From: Hydrogenophaga sp.
Lineage (GTDB): Bacteria > Pseudomonadota > Gammaproteobacteria > Burkholderiales > Burkholderiaceae_C
Direction: 5' to 3'
NCBI GenBank assembly: GCA_018335615.1
Contig: JAGXRS010000070.1
Coordinates: 1 to 6,301 of the forward strand
DNA length: 6,301 nucleotides
Positions 1-6,214 of this stretch are shown piece by piece (the first letter of the stretch is position 1; each line of letters opens with the position of its first letter). The position numbers and the translations under genes were made by a program. The notes below the pieces were generated by a model. That model searched no databases and had not been told where the DNA came from. It saw only the letters and a program-made list of their open reading frames with translations.

Positions 1-245
1 CCTTCGCCGCCATCGAGATGGCCAAGCGCGCCGGCTACACCGCCGTCATCAGCCACCGCTCGGGCGAAACCGAAGACAGCACCATCTCCGACATCGCCGT
101 GGGCACCAACGCCGGCCAGATCAAGACCGGCTCGCTCTCGCGCTCGGACCGCATGGCCAAGTACAACCAGCTGCTGCGCATCGAGGAAGACCTGGGCGAA
201 GTGGCCGTGTACCCCGGCCGCGACGCGTTCTACAACCTGCGCTGA
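1..245 (+). CDS. eno: Enolase, C-terminal part (5' end outside window)
   Basis: This is the last ~80 residues of enolase, which converts 2-phosphoglycerate to phosphoenolpyruvate in glycolysis; in many bacteria it also associates with the RNA degradosome. The reading frame enters from the left edge, with the first full codon at position 3, and stops at TGA 243-245. The fragment holds the highly conserved segment with SHRSGETED, the phosphate-binding Ser-His-Arg loop, and then GQIKTG, whose lysine contacts substrate (K392 in E. coli numbering), followed by SRSDRMAKYNQLLRIEE. Bacterial enolases have about 430 residues, so roughly four fifths of the gene lies upstream. ftsB follows 92 bp later on the same strand, a pairing common in proteobacteria, so read-through from eno into ftsB is plausible. 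Identification is secure; only the N-terminal part cannot be checked. Confidence 0.97.
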   Translation, partial: FAAIEMAKRAGYTAVISHRSGETEDSTISDIAVGTNAGQIKTGSLSRSDRMAKYNQLLRIEEDLGEVAVYPGRDAFYNLR

Positions 246-283
246 AGCGCCATGCCGTCCTGGGCCATGCCTTTGCAACTCCC

Positions 284-300
284 GCCCGCACGCGGCGGGC
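284..300 (+). other. GC-rich hairpin between eno and ftsB
   Basis: GCCCGC (284-289) and GCGGGC (295-300) form a perfect 6-bp inverted repeat around a 5-nt loop. It starts 38 nt after the eno stop. CCCGC at 281-285 could instead pair with GCGGG at 303-307, so the stretch is strongly self-complementary. No T-run follows, so a classical intrinsic terminator is not supported. It may attenuate transcription or protect the 3' end of the eno message while allowing some read-through into ftsB. It could also be only the chance pairing expected at this GC content. Confidence 0.3.
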
Positions 301-337
301 CTGCGGGGCGTGAGCAGCCCTGAGACGATCAGCCCCC

Positions 338-622
338 ATGCCCGCCCGCCTCGTCTTCACCCTGCTGATTGCGCTGCTCGTTGCGTTGCACGCACAGCTG
401 TGGATGGGGCGCGGCAGCGTGCCGCAGGTGGCCGAACTGAAGCGCGACCTGACCGAGCAGAACCGGCGCAATGCCGAATCTCAGCAACGCAACCAGCAGC
501 TGGCCAGTGAGGTTCGGGACCTGCAGGAAGGCCTGGACATGGTGGAGGAACTCGCACGGCAGGAGTTGGGCATGGTCAAGCCCAACGAGATCTTCGTGCA
601 GATCGCCCGGGATCAGCGGTGA
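338..622 (+). CDS. ftsB: Cell division protein FtsB (septum-formation initiator family)
   Basis: This 94-aa protein has the FtsB/DivIC layout: a short cytoplasmic N-terminus, one membrane helix at about residues 5-23 (LVFTLLIALLVALHAQLW), and a coiled coil at about 30-75 rich in Gln, Glu, Asn and Arg. The tail contains ELARQELGMVKPNEIF, matching the family signature ARxELGMVKPGE. FtsB is a bitopic inner-membrane protein that forms the FtsQ-FtsB-FtsL complex and signals to FtsW/FtsI for septal peptidoglycan synthesis. The length is typical; E. coli FtsB has 103 aa. The ATG at 338 is chosen because it places the membrane helix directly at the N-terminus. No strong Shine-Dalgarno sequence precedes it. 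It lies downstream of eno, and its stop codon is shared with the start of the next gene, so the two are probably translationally coupled. Confidence 0.95.
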   Translation: MPARLVFTLLIALLVALHAQLWMGRGSVPQVAELKRDLTEQNRRNAESQQRNQQLASEVRDLQEGLDMVEELARQELGMVKPNEIFVQIARDQR

Positions 623-1278
623 CGCTCACCGTCACCTTGCTCGGCGGCGAGTCCACCGGAAAAAGTTCGCTCGCCCACGCCCTGCAGGCCCATCTGGAAC
701 AGGCCGACGGCCTGCGCAGCCGCCTGGTACCGGAGCACCTGCGCCAGTGGTGCGAAGCAAAAGGTCGGGCGCCGCGTGCAGACGAGCAACAAGGGGTGGC
801 GGCCGAGCAGACCCGGCTGATTCACGCCGCGGCGCAAGCACCTGGTGTGCAGGTGGTGGTGGCCGACACCACCGCCCTGGTGGTGGCCGCCTACAGCGCC
901 CACTACTTCAACGACCGTTCCTTGTTGCCCGAAGCACTCGATGACCAGCGAAATTTCGGCCTGACGCTGCTCATGGGCCTGGATCTGCCCTGGCGGGCGG
1001 ACAGCCTGTTCCGTGAAAGCGTGGCGGTGCGCGACACCATCGACACCATCCTGCGACACGAGTTGCAAGCGGCGCAGATCCCGTTCCAGACCATTTACGG
1101 CCATGGACCCGACCGCCTGAAGCAAGCGCTGCGCACCGTTGGCAGCCGGCTGGGCCGGGCGCTGGTGCCCGGCGACCCGAACCTGAGCGAAGGGCGTGTG
1201 CCCTGGAATTGCGAGAAATGCAGCGACCCGGCCTGCGAACATCGCCTGTTCACGCGCCTGGTGCGGGGCACCCCCTGA
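619..1278 (+). CDS. NadR/nicotinamide riboside kinase-like P-loop ATPase with C-terminal Cys/His cluster
   Basis: A 219-aa protein of the AAA_28 / NadR kinase-like P-loop family. A Walker A motif, GGESTGKS, covers residues 9-16. VVVADTTALV (about 79-88) resembles the NadR segment with the substrate- or Mg-binding Asp, and LDLPWRADSLFRE (about 121-133) with the Arg-rich part after it resembles the lid region. In NadR this fold phosphorylates nicotinamide riboside. The substrate here is not established, and I see no nucleotidyltransferase or HTH domain, so this is a stand-alone kinase-like domain. Residues 198-208 read CEKCSDPACEH (C198, C201, C206, H208), which could bind one zinc; it is not part of canonical NadR as I know it. 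The GTG start at 619 overlaps the ftsB stop as GTGA, and no ATG is near it, so coupling to ftsB is likely. The gene ends 39 bp from the convergent hslO. Confidence 0.85.
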   Translation: MTLTVTLLGGESTGKSSLAHALQAHLEQADGLRSRLVPEHLRQWCEAKGRAPRADEQQGVAAEQTRLIHAAAQAPGVQVVVADTTALVVAAYSAHYFNDRSLLPEALDDQRNFGLTLLMGLDLPWRADSLFRESVAVRDTIDTILRHELQAAQIPFQTIYGHGPDRLKQALRTVGSRLGRALVPGDPNLSEGRVPWNCEKCSDPACEHRLFTRLVRGTP

Positions 1279-1317
1279 GGGACGACACGTCGCGACGGAC
1301 GCACCCGTTTCAAGCCC

Positions 1318-2298
1318 TCATTGCACCCCGGTCGGGCCGGGCGGCTGGCTGGCGGCCTGCAGGAACACCTGTGCCGCGTCCACCGGGTCGAAGAGGTACT
1401 GCGCGCCACAGAATTCGCAACCCACCTCCACCTGCCCCTGCTCGGCAATCACCGATTCGACCTCCTCGCGGCCCAGGCTGCGCAGCATGCTGCCCACGCG
1501 CTCGCGTGAGCAGGTGCAGGCAAAACGCGGACCCTGTTCGCCGGTGAGCGGCTCGAACACGCGCACGTCTTCCTCCCAGAACAGGCGGTGCAGGATGTTC
1601 GCCGCGTCCAGGCTCAGCAGTTCCTCGCGCTTGAGGCTGGCCGCCAGGATGGCAATGCGGTTGTAGTCCTCGTTCTGGCCGATGTGGTCTTCGTCAGCCC
1701 GCACCACGCCGCTGGCGCCCAGGTTGGCGTCACCCTGCAGGGGCAGGCGCTGGATCAGCAGGCCAGCCGCGACATGCTCGTTGGCGGCCAGCACCAGCCG
1801 GGTGTCGAGCTGCTCGCTCTGCAGCATGTAGTGCTCGATCACCTCGCTGAACTTCTCCAGCTTCTCGCGCCGGTCGCCATGCAACGGCACCACGCCCTGA
1901 TAGGGCGCCTGGCCGGGCAGGCGGTCTTTCGGGTCGAGCGTGATGGCGCAGCGGCCCTGGTTGTTGACGTTGACCATGTGCGACAGGGGTGCGTCGGCCG
2001 CCACCTCGCCCGTCACGGTGGCGGTGGCGCGCAGGCTCAGGTCGGGCTGCACCTCGGCCACGGCCAGCTTCACCGGCCCGTCGCCCATGATCTGCATCAC
2101 CAGCGCGCCGTTGAACTTGATGTTGGCCTGCATGAGCGTGGCCGCGGCGGTCATCTCGCCCAGCAGCTCGGTCACGGCTGCGGGGTAACCGCCGGCTTCG
2201 CTTCGACGGCGCAGGATGTCCTGCCAGGCATCGGTCAGGCGCACGAGCATGCCGCGCACCGGCAGGCCTTCAAACATGAATTTGTGGAGTTCGGACAA
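1318..2298 (-). CDS. hslO: Hsp33 redox-regulated chaperonin
   Basis: A 326-aa Hsp33, a cytoplasmic holdase activated by oxidative stress plus heat or unfolding. The N-terminal core carries typical sequence such as FEGLPVRGMLVRLTDAW (about 9-25). The C-terminal redox switch is intact: C261-T-C263, 30 residues, then C294-E-F-C297, the CxC-X(27-32)-CxxC zinc centre. The four cysteines bind Zn when reduced and form two disulfides when oxidised. The start is TTG at 2298, giving MSELHKF, the usual N-terminus in related species as I recall. The first ATG, at 2277 (residue 8), would remove that conserved stretch. A purine-rich GAAAGAAG lies just upstream of the TTG. The start is 38 bp after the stop of the gamma-carbonic anhydrase gene, which suggests co-transcription. 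The gene converges on the NadR-like ATPase without an evident terminator. Confidence 0.96.
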   Translation of the reverse strand: MSELHKFMFEGLPVRGMLVRLTDAWQDILRRRSEAGGYPAAVTELLGEMTAAATLMQANIKFNGALVMQIMGDGPVKLAVAEVQPDLSLRATATVTGEVAADAPLSHMVNVNNQGRCAITLDPKDRLPGQAPYQGVVPLHGDRREKLEKFSEVIEHYMLQSEQLDTRLVLAANEHVAAGLLIQRLPLQGDANLGASGVVRADEDHIGQNEDYNRIAILAASLKREELLSLDAANILHRLFWEEDVRVFEPLTGEQGPRFACTCSRERVGSMLRSLGREEVESVIAEQGQVEVGCEFCGAQYLFDPVDAAQVFLQAASQPPGPTGVQ

Positions 2299-2336
2299 AA
2301 GCTTCTTTCAGGAAATGCAGCGCTCGAACCTGGGGA

Positions 2337-2861
2337 TCAGGCCAGCTTTTTCAAGCTGCGCCGGTACAGATGGGCGTTGTCGATGTAGTGCGCCGCGCTC
2401 TGGCGCAGGCCTTCGATCTGCTCGGGCGTGAGGCTGCGCACCACGCGCGCCGGGCTGCCCAGGATCATGGAGCCATCGGGAAATTCCTTGCCTTCGGTCA
2501 CCAGCGAGCCAGCGCCCACCAGGCAGTTCTTGCCGATCTTCACGCCGTTGAGCACCACCGCGCCAATGCCGATCAGGCTTTCATCGCCAATGGTGCAGCC
2601 GTGCAGCATCACCTGGTGCCCGACCGTGACACGTTCGCCGATGACCAGCGGCATGCCGTTGTCAGCGTGCAGCACGCTGCCGTCCTGGACGTTGCTGCCG
2701 TTGCCGATGCGGATGAACTCCGTGTCGCCGCGCACGGTGGCGCCAAACCACACGCTGCTGTCTTCCCCCAGGCTCACACGGCCCATCACCTGCGCGTTGT
2801 CGGCCACCCAGGCGGTGTCGGCCAGTTGGGGCACCATGCCGTCGAGTTCGTAAATTGCCAT
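2337..2861 (-). CDS. Gamma-class carbonic anhydrase-like hexapeptide-repeat protein (YrdA family)
   Basis: A 174-aa left-handed beta-helix protein of the gamma-carbonic anhydrase / YrdA family, with imperfect hexapeptide repeats from about residue 15 to 140 and a short C-terminal helix (about 145-170). The residues that define the Cam-type active site are all visible: R44 and D46 (VRGD), Q59 (NVQDGS), and the three metal-ligand histidines H65 (VLHAD), H82 and H87 (VGHQVMLHG). It may be a true CO2 hydratase, but many YrdA-like proteins with these residues have weak or no measured activity. The ATG at 2861 is chosen over the upstream extension to 3053 because it matches the family N-terminus (MAIYELDG) and GGAG lies 8 nt before it. 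hslO follows after 38 bp on the same strand, so an operon is likely. Its promoter is probably the symmetric element at 2917-2930. Confidence 0.93.
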   Translation of the reverse strand: MAIYELDGMVPQLADTAWVADNAQVMGRVSLGEDSSVWFGATVRGDTEFIRIGNGSNVQDGSVLHADNGMPLVIGERVTVGHQVMLHGCTIGDESLIGIGAVVLNGVKIGKNCLVGAGSLVTEGKEFPDGSMILGSPARVVRSLTPEQIEGLRQSAAHYIDNAHLYRRSLKKLA

Positions 2862-2916
2862 GGAACAGTCTCCAGTCTTGTGATGCATCGAGGCGCGGGC
2901 CGGTGCCCGTGCGAAA

Positions 2917-2930
2917 CCTAGAATTGTAGG
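2917..2930. promoter_or_regulatory. Symmetric divergent promoter element with overlapping -10 boxes
   Basis: CCTAGAATTGTAGG is a near-palindrome: 12 of 14 positions match its reverse complement. Read on + it contains TAGAAT (2919-2924), and on - it contains TACAAT (2928-2923). Each matches TATAAT at 5 of 6 positions. It sits in the 70-bp gap between the divergent carbonic anhydrase gene (-) and the DUF455 gene (+), and is a clear AT-rich patch in GC-rich sequence. No good TTGACA-like -35 is seen 16-18 bp away on either side. On + the box ends 7 nt before the DUF455 ATG, so a start site at 2931-2932 would give an almost leaderless mRNA. On - the 5' leader would be about 55 nt and would include the GGAG ribosome site. 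Promoter function is inferred. Confidence 0.5.
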
Positions 2931-2931
2931 G

Positions 2932-3810
2932 ATGCAAGCCACCCCGGACCACCCGCCCGCCGCCCAGCCCGCCCCCTGCCAGGCGATGTCGTTGCGCGGG
3001 CTGGCGCTGCAGGCCCTGTGCACGCCCGATCCGGCCGAGAAGGCTCGCCGCACGCAGGCCCTGTTTCAAGCCGAACAAACCGATTCCCCCACGCTCGCGC
3101 TCGACACCCGTGCCACGCTCGACCCAGACCCCGCGCAACCGCTGCCGGGTCGCCCGGATCGGCCGCTGCTCGTCCCGCCCATGCAGGTGCCGCACCGCTC
3201 GCCCTTCGTGCCCGAGGGCCTGGCTGCGCTGGTGCACGCGGTGTGCCACATCGAATTCAACGCCATCAACCTGGCGCTCGACGCCGTGTGGCGCTTCCCC
3301 GGCCTGCCGGCCGATTTCTACTGCGACTGGCTGCGCGTGGCGGCCGAGGAAGCCACCCATTTCGGCCTGCTGAGCGACCTGCTGCAAGACCTCGGCTTTG
3401 CCTACGGCGACTTCCCCGCCCACGACGGCCTGTGGGAGATGTGCGTGAAGACGCAGTTTGATGCCACCGCCCGCATGGCCCTGGTGCCGCGCACGCTGGA
3501 AGCGCGCGGGCTGGACGCCACACCGCTCATCCAGGCGCGCTTGCGCAAGGTGAACACCCCAGACGCCCGCCGCGCGATCGCCATCCTCGACGTGATCCTG
3601 CGCGACGAGATCGGTCATGTGGCGGTGGGCAACCGCTGGTACCGCTGGTTGTGCGACCAGCAGGGGCTGGAGCCCGTGGCGCACTACCGCGCGCTGGCCC
3701 GGCAGCACAACGCCCCGCGCCTGCGCCCGCCATTCAACGAGGCCGCGCGGCGGCTGGCCGGCTTCAGCCAGCTGGAGCTGGACGCGCTGCAGAGCCAGGA
3801 AACGACCTGA
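2932..3810 (+). CDS. DUF455 family ferritin-like protein
   Basis: A 292-aa protein of the DUF455 family, a ferritin-like four-helix-bundle group. Candidate metal ligands are in the expected order: H106/E108 (CHIEFNAIN), E139-E140 with H143 (EEATHF), E190 (PRTLEARGLD), and E226 with H229 (LRDEIGHV). The two ExxH pairs plus single glutamates fit a di-iron carboxylate site resembling that of MiaE-like hydroxylases, but I know of no established substrate for this family. Residues 170-212 (WEMCVKTQFDATARMALVPRT...) are family-typical. The start is uncertain. ATG 2932 follows a -10-like TAGAAT by 7 nt and has no spaced Shine-Dalgarno sequence. ATG 2986 begins MSLRGLALQAL, where the conserved part seems to start, with a weak AGG upstream. 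The extra 18 residues are Pro/Ala-rich. It is divergent from the carbonic anhydrase gene and followed by a strong hairpin. Confidence 0.88.
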   Translation: MQATPDHPPAAQPAPCQAMSLRGLALQALCTPDPAEKARRTQALFQAEQTDSPTLALDTRATLDPDPAQPLPGRPDRPLLVPPMQVPHRSPFVPEGLAALVHAVCHIEFNAINLALDAVWRFPGLPADFYCDWLRVAAEEATHFGLLSDLLQDLGFAYGDFPAHDGLWEMCVKTQFDATARMALVPRTLEARGLDATPLIQARLRKVNTPDARRAIAILDVILRDEIGHVAVGNRWYRWLCDQQGLEPVAHYRALARQHNAPRLRPPFNEAARRLAGFSQLELDALQSQETT

Positions 3811-3829
3811 CGGGTCAGGAACGGCGCCA

Positions 3830-3869
3830 CTGGCGACGCACAGGCGGTGCCCCCTACCTGTGCCGCCGG
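3830..3869 (+). terminator. Long GC-rich hairpin downstream of the DUF455 gene
   Basis: GCACAGG (3838-3844) pairs perfectly with CCTGTGC (3857-3863) around a 12-nt loop. After a 2-nt bulge (3836-3837), GGCG (3832-3835) pairs with CGCC (3864-3867), and a U-G and a C-G pair can be added outside. The total is 11-13 bp, the strongest RNA fold I found in the window. It lies about 20 nt after the DUF455 stop and about 55 nt before dbpA. No T-run follows (the next bases are CCGGGAGAG), so it is not a canonical intrinsic terminator. It may form a 3' end that needs Rho or trimming, or insulate DUF455 from dbpA. Confidence 0.4.
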
Positions 3870-3911
3870 CCGGGAGAGAACGACCGACATGCCGCCGAGA
3901 GCGGCAACCCG

Positions 3912-3917
3912 GATAAT
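3912..3917 (+). promoter_or_regulatory. Candidate -10 box (GATAAT) for dbpA
   Basis: GATAAT matches TATAAT at 5 of 6 positions and ends only 5 nt before the dbpA ATG at 3923. It is one of few AT-rich spots in this 112-bp gap. Transcription from it would begin at or within a few bases of the start codon, giving a leaderless message. No convincing -35 lies 16-18 bp upstream, and no Shine-Dalgarno sequence precedes the ATG, which fits a leaderless arrangement but does not prove it. Confidence 0.4.
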
Positions 3918-3922
3918 CCCGC

Positions 3923-5344
<1,422 letters not shown>

Positions 5345-5345
5345 G

Positions 5346-5468
5346 ATGAAGCGCGACGCCAACAGGCGGCGGCCCCCACTGAACCAGGCGATGCCGGTGG
5401 GACTGCCGCCGCTGCACATCGGTGGCCCCCCCTGTCTCGTTTCAGCTCGTCAACAAACCGCTTCTTGA
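5346..5468 (+). CDS. Possible small protein directly after dbpA (40 aa)
   Basis: An ATG two bases after the dbpA stop opens a 40-codon frame ending at TGA 5466-5468. A consensus GGAGG stands 6 nt upstream, so translation coupled to dbpA would be expected. The predicted peptide begins MKRDANRRRPPLNQAM and is rich in Arg and Pro, with one Cys at residue 30, no membrane helix and no domain I recognise. Against it: the composition is biased, codon use is less clearly of the coding type than in neighbours (for example AGG, GGA and CCA), and short open frames are common at this GC content. A basic peptide after an rRNA helicase could suggest a ribosome-related role, but that is speculation. Conservation of the frame in relatives would decide. 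Confidence 0.3.
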   Translation: MKRDANRRRPPLNQAMPVGLPPLHIGGPPCLVSARQQTAS

Positions 5469-5470
5469 CG
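5448..5470 (+). repeat. Inverted repeat CGTCAA-N11-TTGACG
   Basis: CGTCAA (5448-5453) and TTGACG (5465-5470) are perfect inverted half-sites separated by 11 nt. The repeat covers the stop codon of the possible small ORF. As RNA it would be a 6-bp stem with a moderately AT-rich loop and no T-run after it. As DNA it resembles a two-fold operator with about 17 bp between half-site centres. TTGACG also matches the -35 consensus at 5 of 6 positions, but no matching -10 lies 16-18 bp downstream. Function unknown. Confidence 0.25.
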
Positions 5471-5479
5471 TTTCACAAC

Positions 5480-5492
5480 CCGGGCAGCCCGG
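5480..5492 (+). other. Short GC hairpin in the dbpA downstream region
   Basis: CCGGG (5480-5484) and CCCGG (5488-5492) flank a CAG loop. It lies 10 nt beyond the preceding inverted repeat and about 135 nt after the dbpA stop. No T-run follows. It could take part in ending the dbpA transcript together with the 5448-5470 repeat, but a 5-bp stem is weak evidence at this GC content. Confidence 0.2.
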
Positions 5493-5514
5493 CGGCACAT
5501 CGAACCCCAGGGCG

Positions 5515-5547
5515 CACAATCGCCGTTTGCCTCGTGCGCAGGCGCAC
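5515..5547 (+). promoter_or_regulatory. Weak -10 box plus perfect inverted repeat upstream of the zinc-ribbon gene
   Basis: CACAAT (5515-5520) matches TATAAT at only 4 of 6 positions, but lies in a plausible place 38 nt before the ATG at 5559. No -35 is evident. GTGCGC (5534-5539) and GCGCAC (5542-5547) form a perfect 14-bp inverted repeat with a 2-nt centre. It would fall in the 5' leader if that -10 is used and ends 11 nt before the start codon. It could be an operator or a leader structure, or chance in GC-rich sequence. No Shine-Dalgarno sequence is present at normal spacing. Confidence 0.25.
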
Positions 5548-5558
5548 ACCACCAAACC

Positions 5559-5813
5559 ATGAACGCAGCAGCTACCGACCCGACCCCCGCCGCCCCATCC
5601 ACGCCCCTGTGTGAGCCGTGCCAGGGCATCCAGCGCAACTGGCGCGGCGCCCCCGGCCATGCCGAGCTACAGCAAGGCAACCACCGCAAAGAGCTGCAAG
5701 GCGACGCGCAGGTGACGATCACGGGCTACTTCTGCGACCGCTGCGGCGCACACTGGCACTACACCAACGACAAGCGCAACCAGCGCGCTGGCTGGTCACT
5801 GGCACAGGATTGA
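5559..5813 (+). CDS. Small zinc-ribbon-like protein of unknown function
   Basis: An 84-aa protein that I do not recognise. Two CxxC knuckles, C18-EP-C21 and C59-DR-C62, are 37 residues apart, the pattern of a zinc ribbon binding one Zn. The second reads YFCDRCGAHWHY, with extra histidines H65 and H67. The first 15 residues are Ala/Pro/Thr-rich and probably disordered; the middle is hydrophilic (about 35-50). There is no signal peptide or membrane segment, so it is probably cytoplasmic. Such proteins often bind nucleic acid or partner proteins, but nothing here fixes a role. The ATG at 5559 is the only start near the frame opening. It follows the dbpA region by more than 90 bp and is probably transcribed separately. 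Its last 55 bp overlap the convergent - strand gene ending at 5759. Confidence 0.65.
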   Translation: MNAAATDPTPAAPSTPLCEPCQGIQRNWRGAPGHAELQQGNHRKELQGDAQVTITGYFCDRCGAHWHYTNDKRNQRAGWSLAQD

Positions 5814-6214
5814 GAGTCTGGCCGCGCGGGCCACATCGCTGAAAAATAGCGATGTTCCAGCGTACCCCGCCAGTCGCCCTCAAAGACAAGACCGCACACC
5901 ACCTCGGTGCGATCCTGCCCCTCCAGTTTCAGCTCACCCGCACGCGAAAACCGTTTGTCATTGAACGCCTGCGTCAGGCGTTCAAGCAGCGCCTGCTTGT
6001 AGCGGGTGTCTGAGTTGCCTTCGAACTGCAACCCCTTGGTCTCCATGACCAGCCGCGGCCACATCATGGACAGCCACTTGTCGTGGCGCAGCATGTCTTC
6101 GCCCTCCACCAGATGGGTCGACAGCCACTCTTTCATGATGGGCAAGTTCACCCCGCGATGCACCATTCGCCGCTGCGGCACGGTGGCGCGCGCTCCGCCA
6201 TGGCGATGCCCCAT
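5759..6214 (-). CDS. Unidentified 151-aa protein, coupled to the gene upstream
   Basis: I do not recognise this protein. The frame is convincingly coding: most codons from about 6140 to 5860 end in G or C, and the residue mix is balanced. The N-terminus is basic and His/Arg-rich (residues 1-22). The middle (about 27-125) mixes predicted helices (MKEWLSTHLVEGEDML, YKQALLERLTQAFNDKRF) with possible strands (TEVVCGLVFEGDW). It is Trp-rich (W30, W48, W52, W115, W128, W145) and has no signal peptide or membrane helix. The ATG at 6214 overlaps the stop of the preceding gene as TGATG, suggesting coupled translation. M17 or M27 are possible later starts, and M27 begins the more protein-like part. The final 18 codons run antisense through the end of the zinc-ribbon gene, and this tail may be poorly conserved. 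Confidence 0.6.
   Translation of the reverse strand: MGHRHGGARATVPQRRMVHRGVNLPIMKEWLSTHLVEGEDMLRHDKWLSMMWPRLVMETKGLQFEGNSDTRYKQALLERLTQAFNDKRFSRAGELKLEGQDRTEVVCGLVFEGDWRGTLEHRYFSAMWPARPDSQSCASDQPARWLRLSLV
5833..5855. other. 8-bp hairpin between the convergent genes
   Basis: ACATCGCT (5833-5840) and AGCGATGT (5848-5855) are perfect inverted repeats around a 7-nt loop, GAAAAAT on + and ATTTTTC on -. A second small stem, TGGCC/GGCCA (5819-5823 and 5829-5833), abuts it. The pair starts 5-20 nt after the zinc-ribbon stop on +, where a terminator would be expected, but the T-run is in the loop and not after the stem. On - it lies inside the 151-aa coding frame. It may help transcripts end from the + side, though it is not a canonical terminator. 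Confidence 0.3.

Noticed and set aside
1288..1297. Perfect 10-bp palindrome CGTCGCGACG in the 39-bp convergent gap between the ATPase gene and hslO
   Set aside because: It has no loop, so it is a poor RNA hairpin. It has no T-run, and a palindrome of this length is expected by chance in CG-rich sequence. I could not support a terminator here.
1588..2388. A 266-codon + strand frame antisense to hslO
   Set aside because: hslO is certain on the other strand. The frame is His/Gln/Ala/Val-rich shadow sequence and runs past the hslO start into the carbonic anhydrase end.
2862..3053. N-terminal extension of the carbonic anhydrase frame back to 3053
   Set aside because: It would overlap the divergent promoter element and the DUF455 start. 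The family N-terminus and a GGAG ribosome site both fit the ATG at 2861.
5465..5470. TTGACG as a -35 box for the zinc-ribbon gene
   Set aside because: No -10-like hexamer lies 16-18 bp downstream; the nearest candidate (CACAAT at 5515) is 44 bp away.
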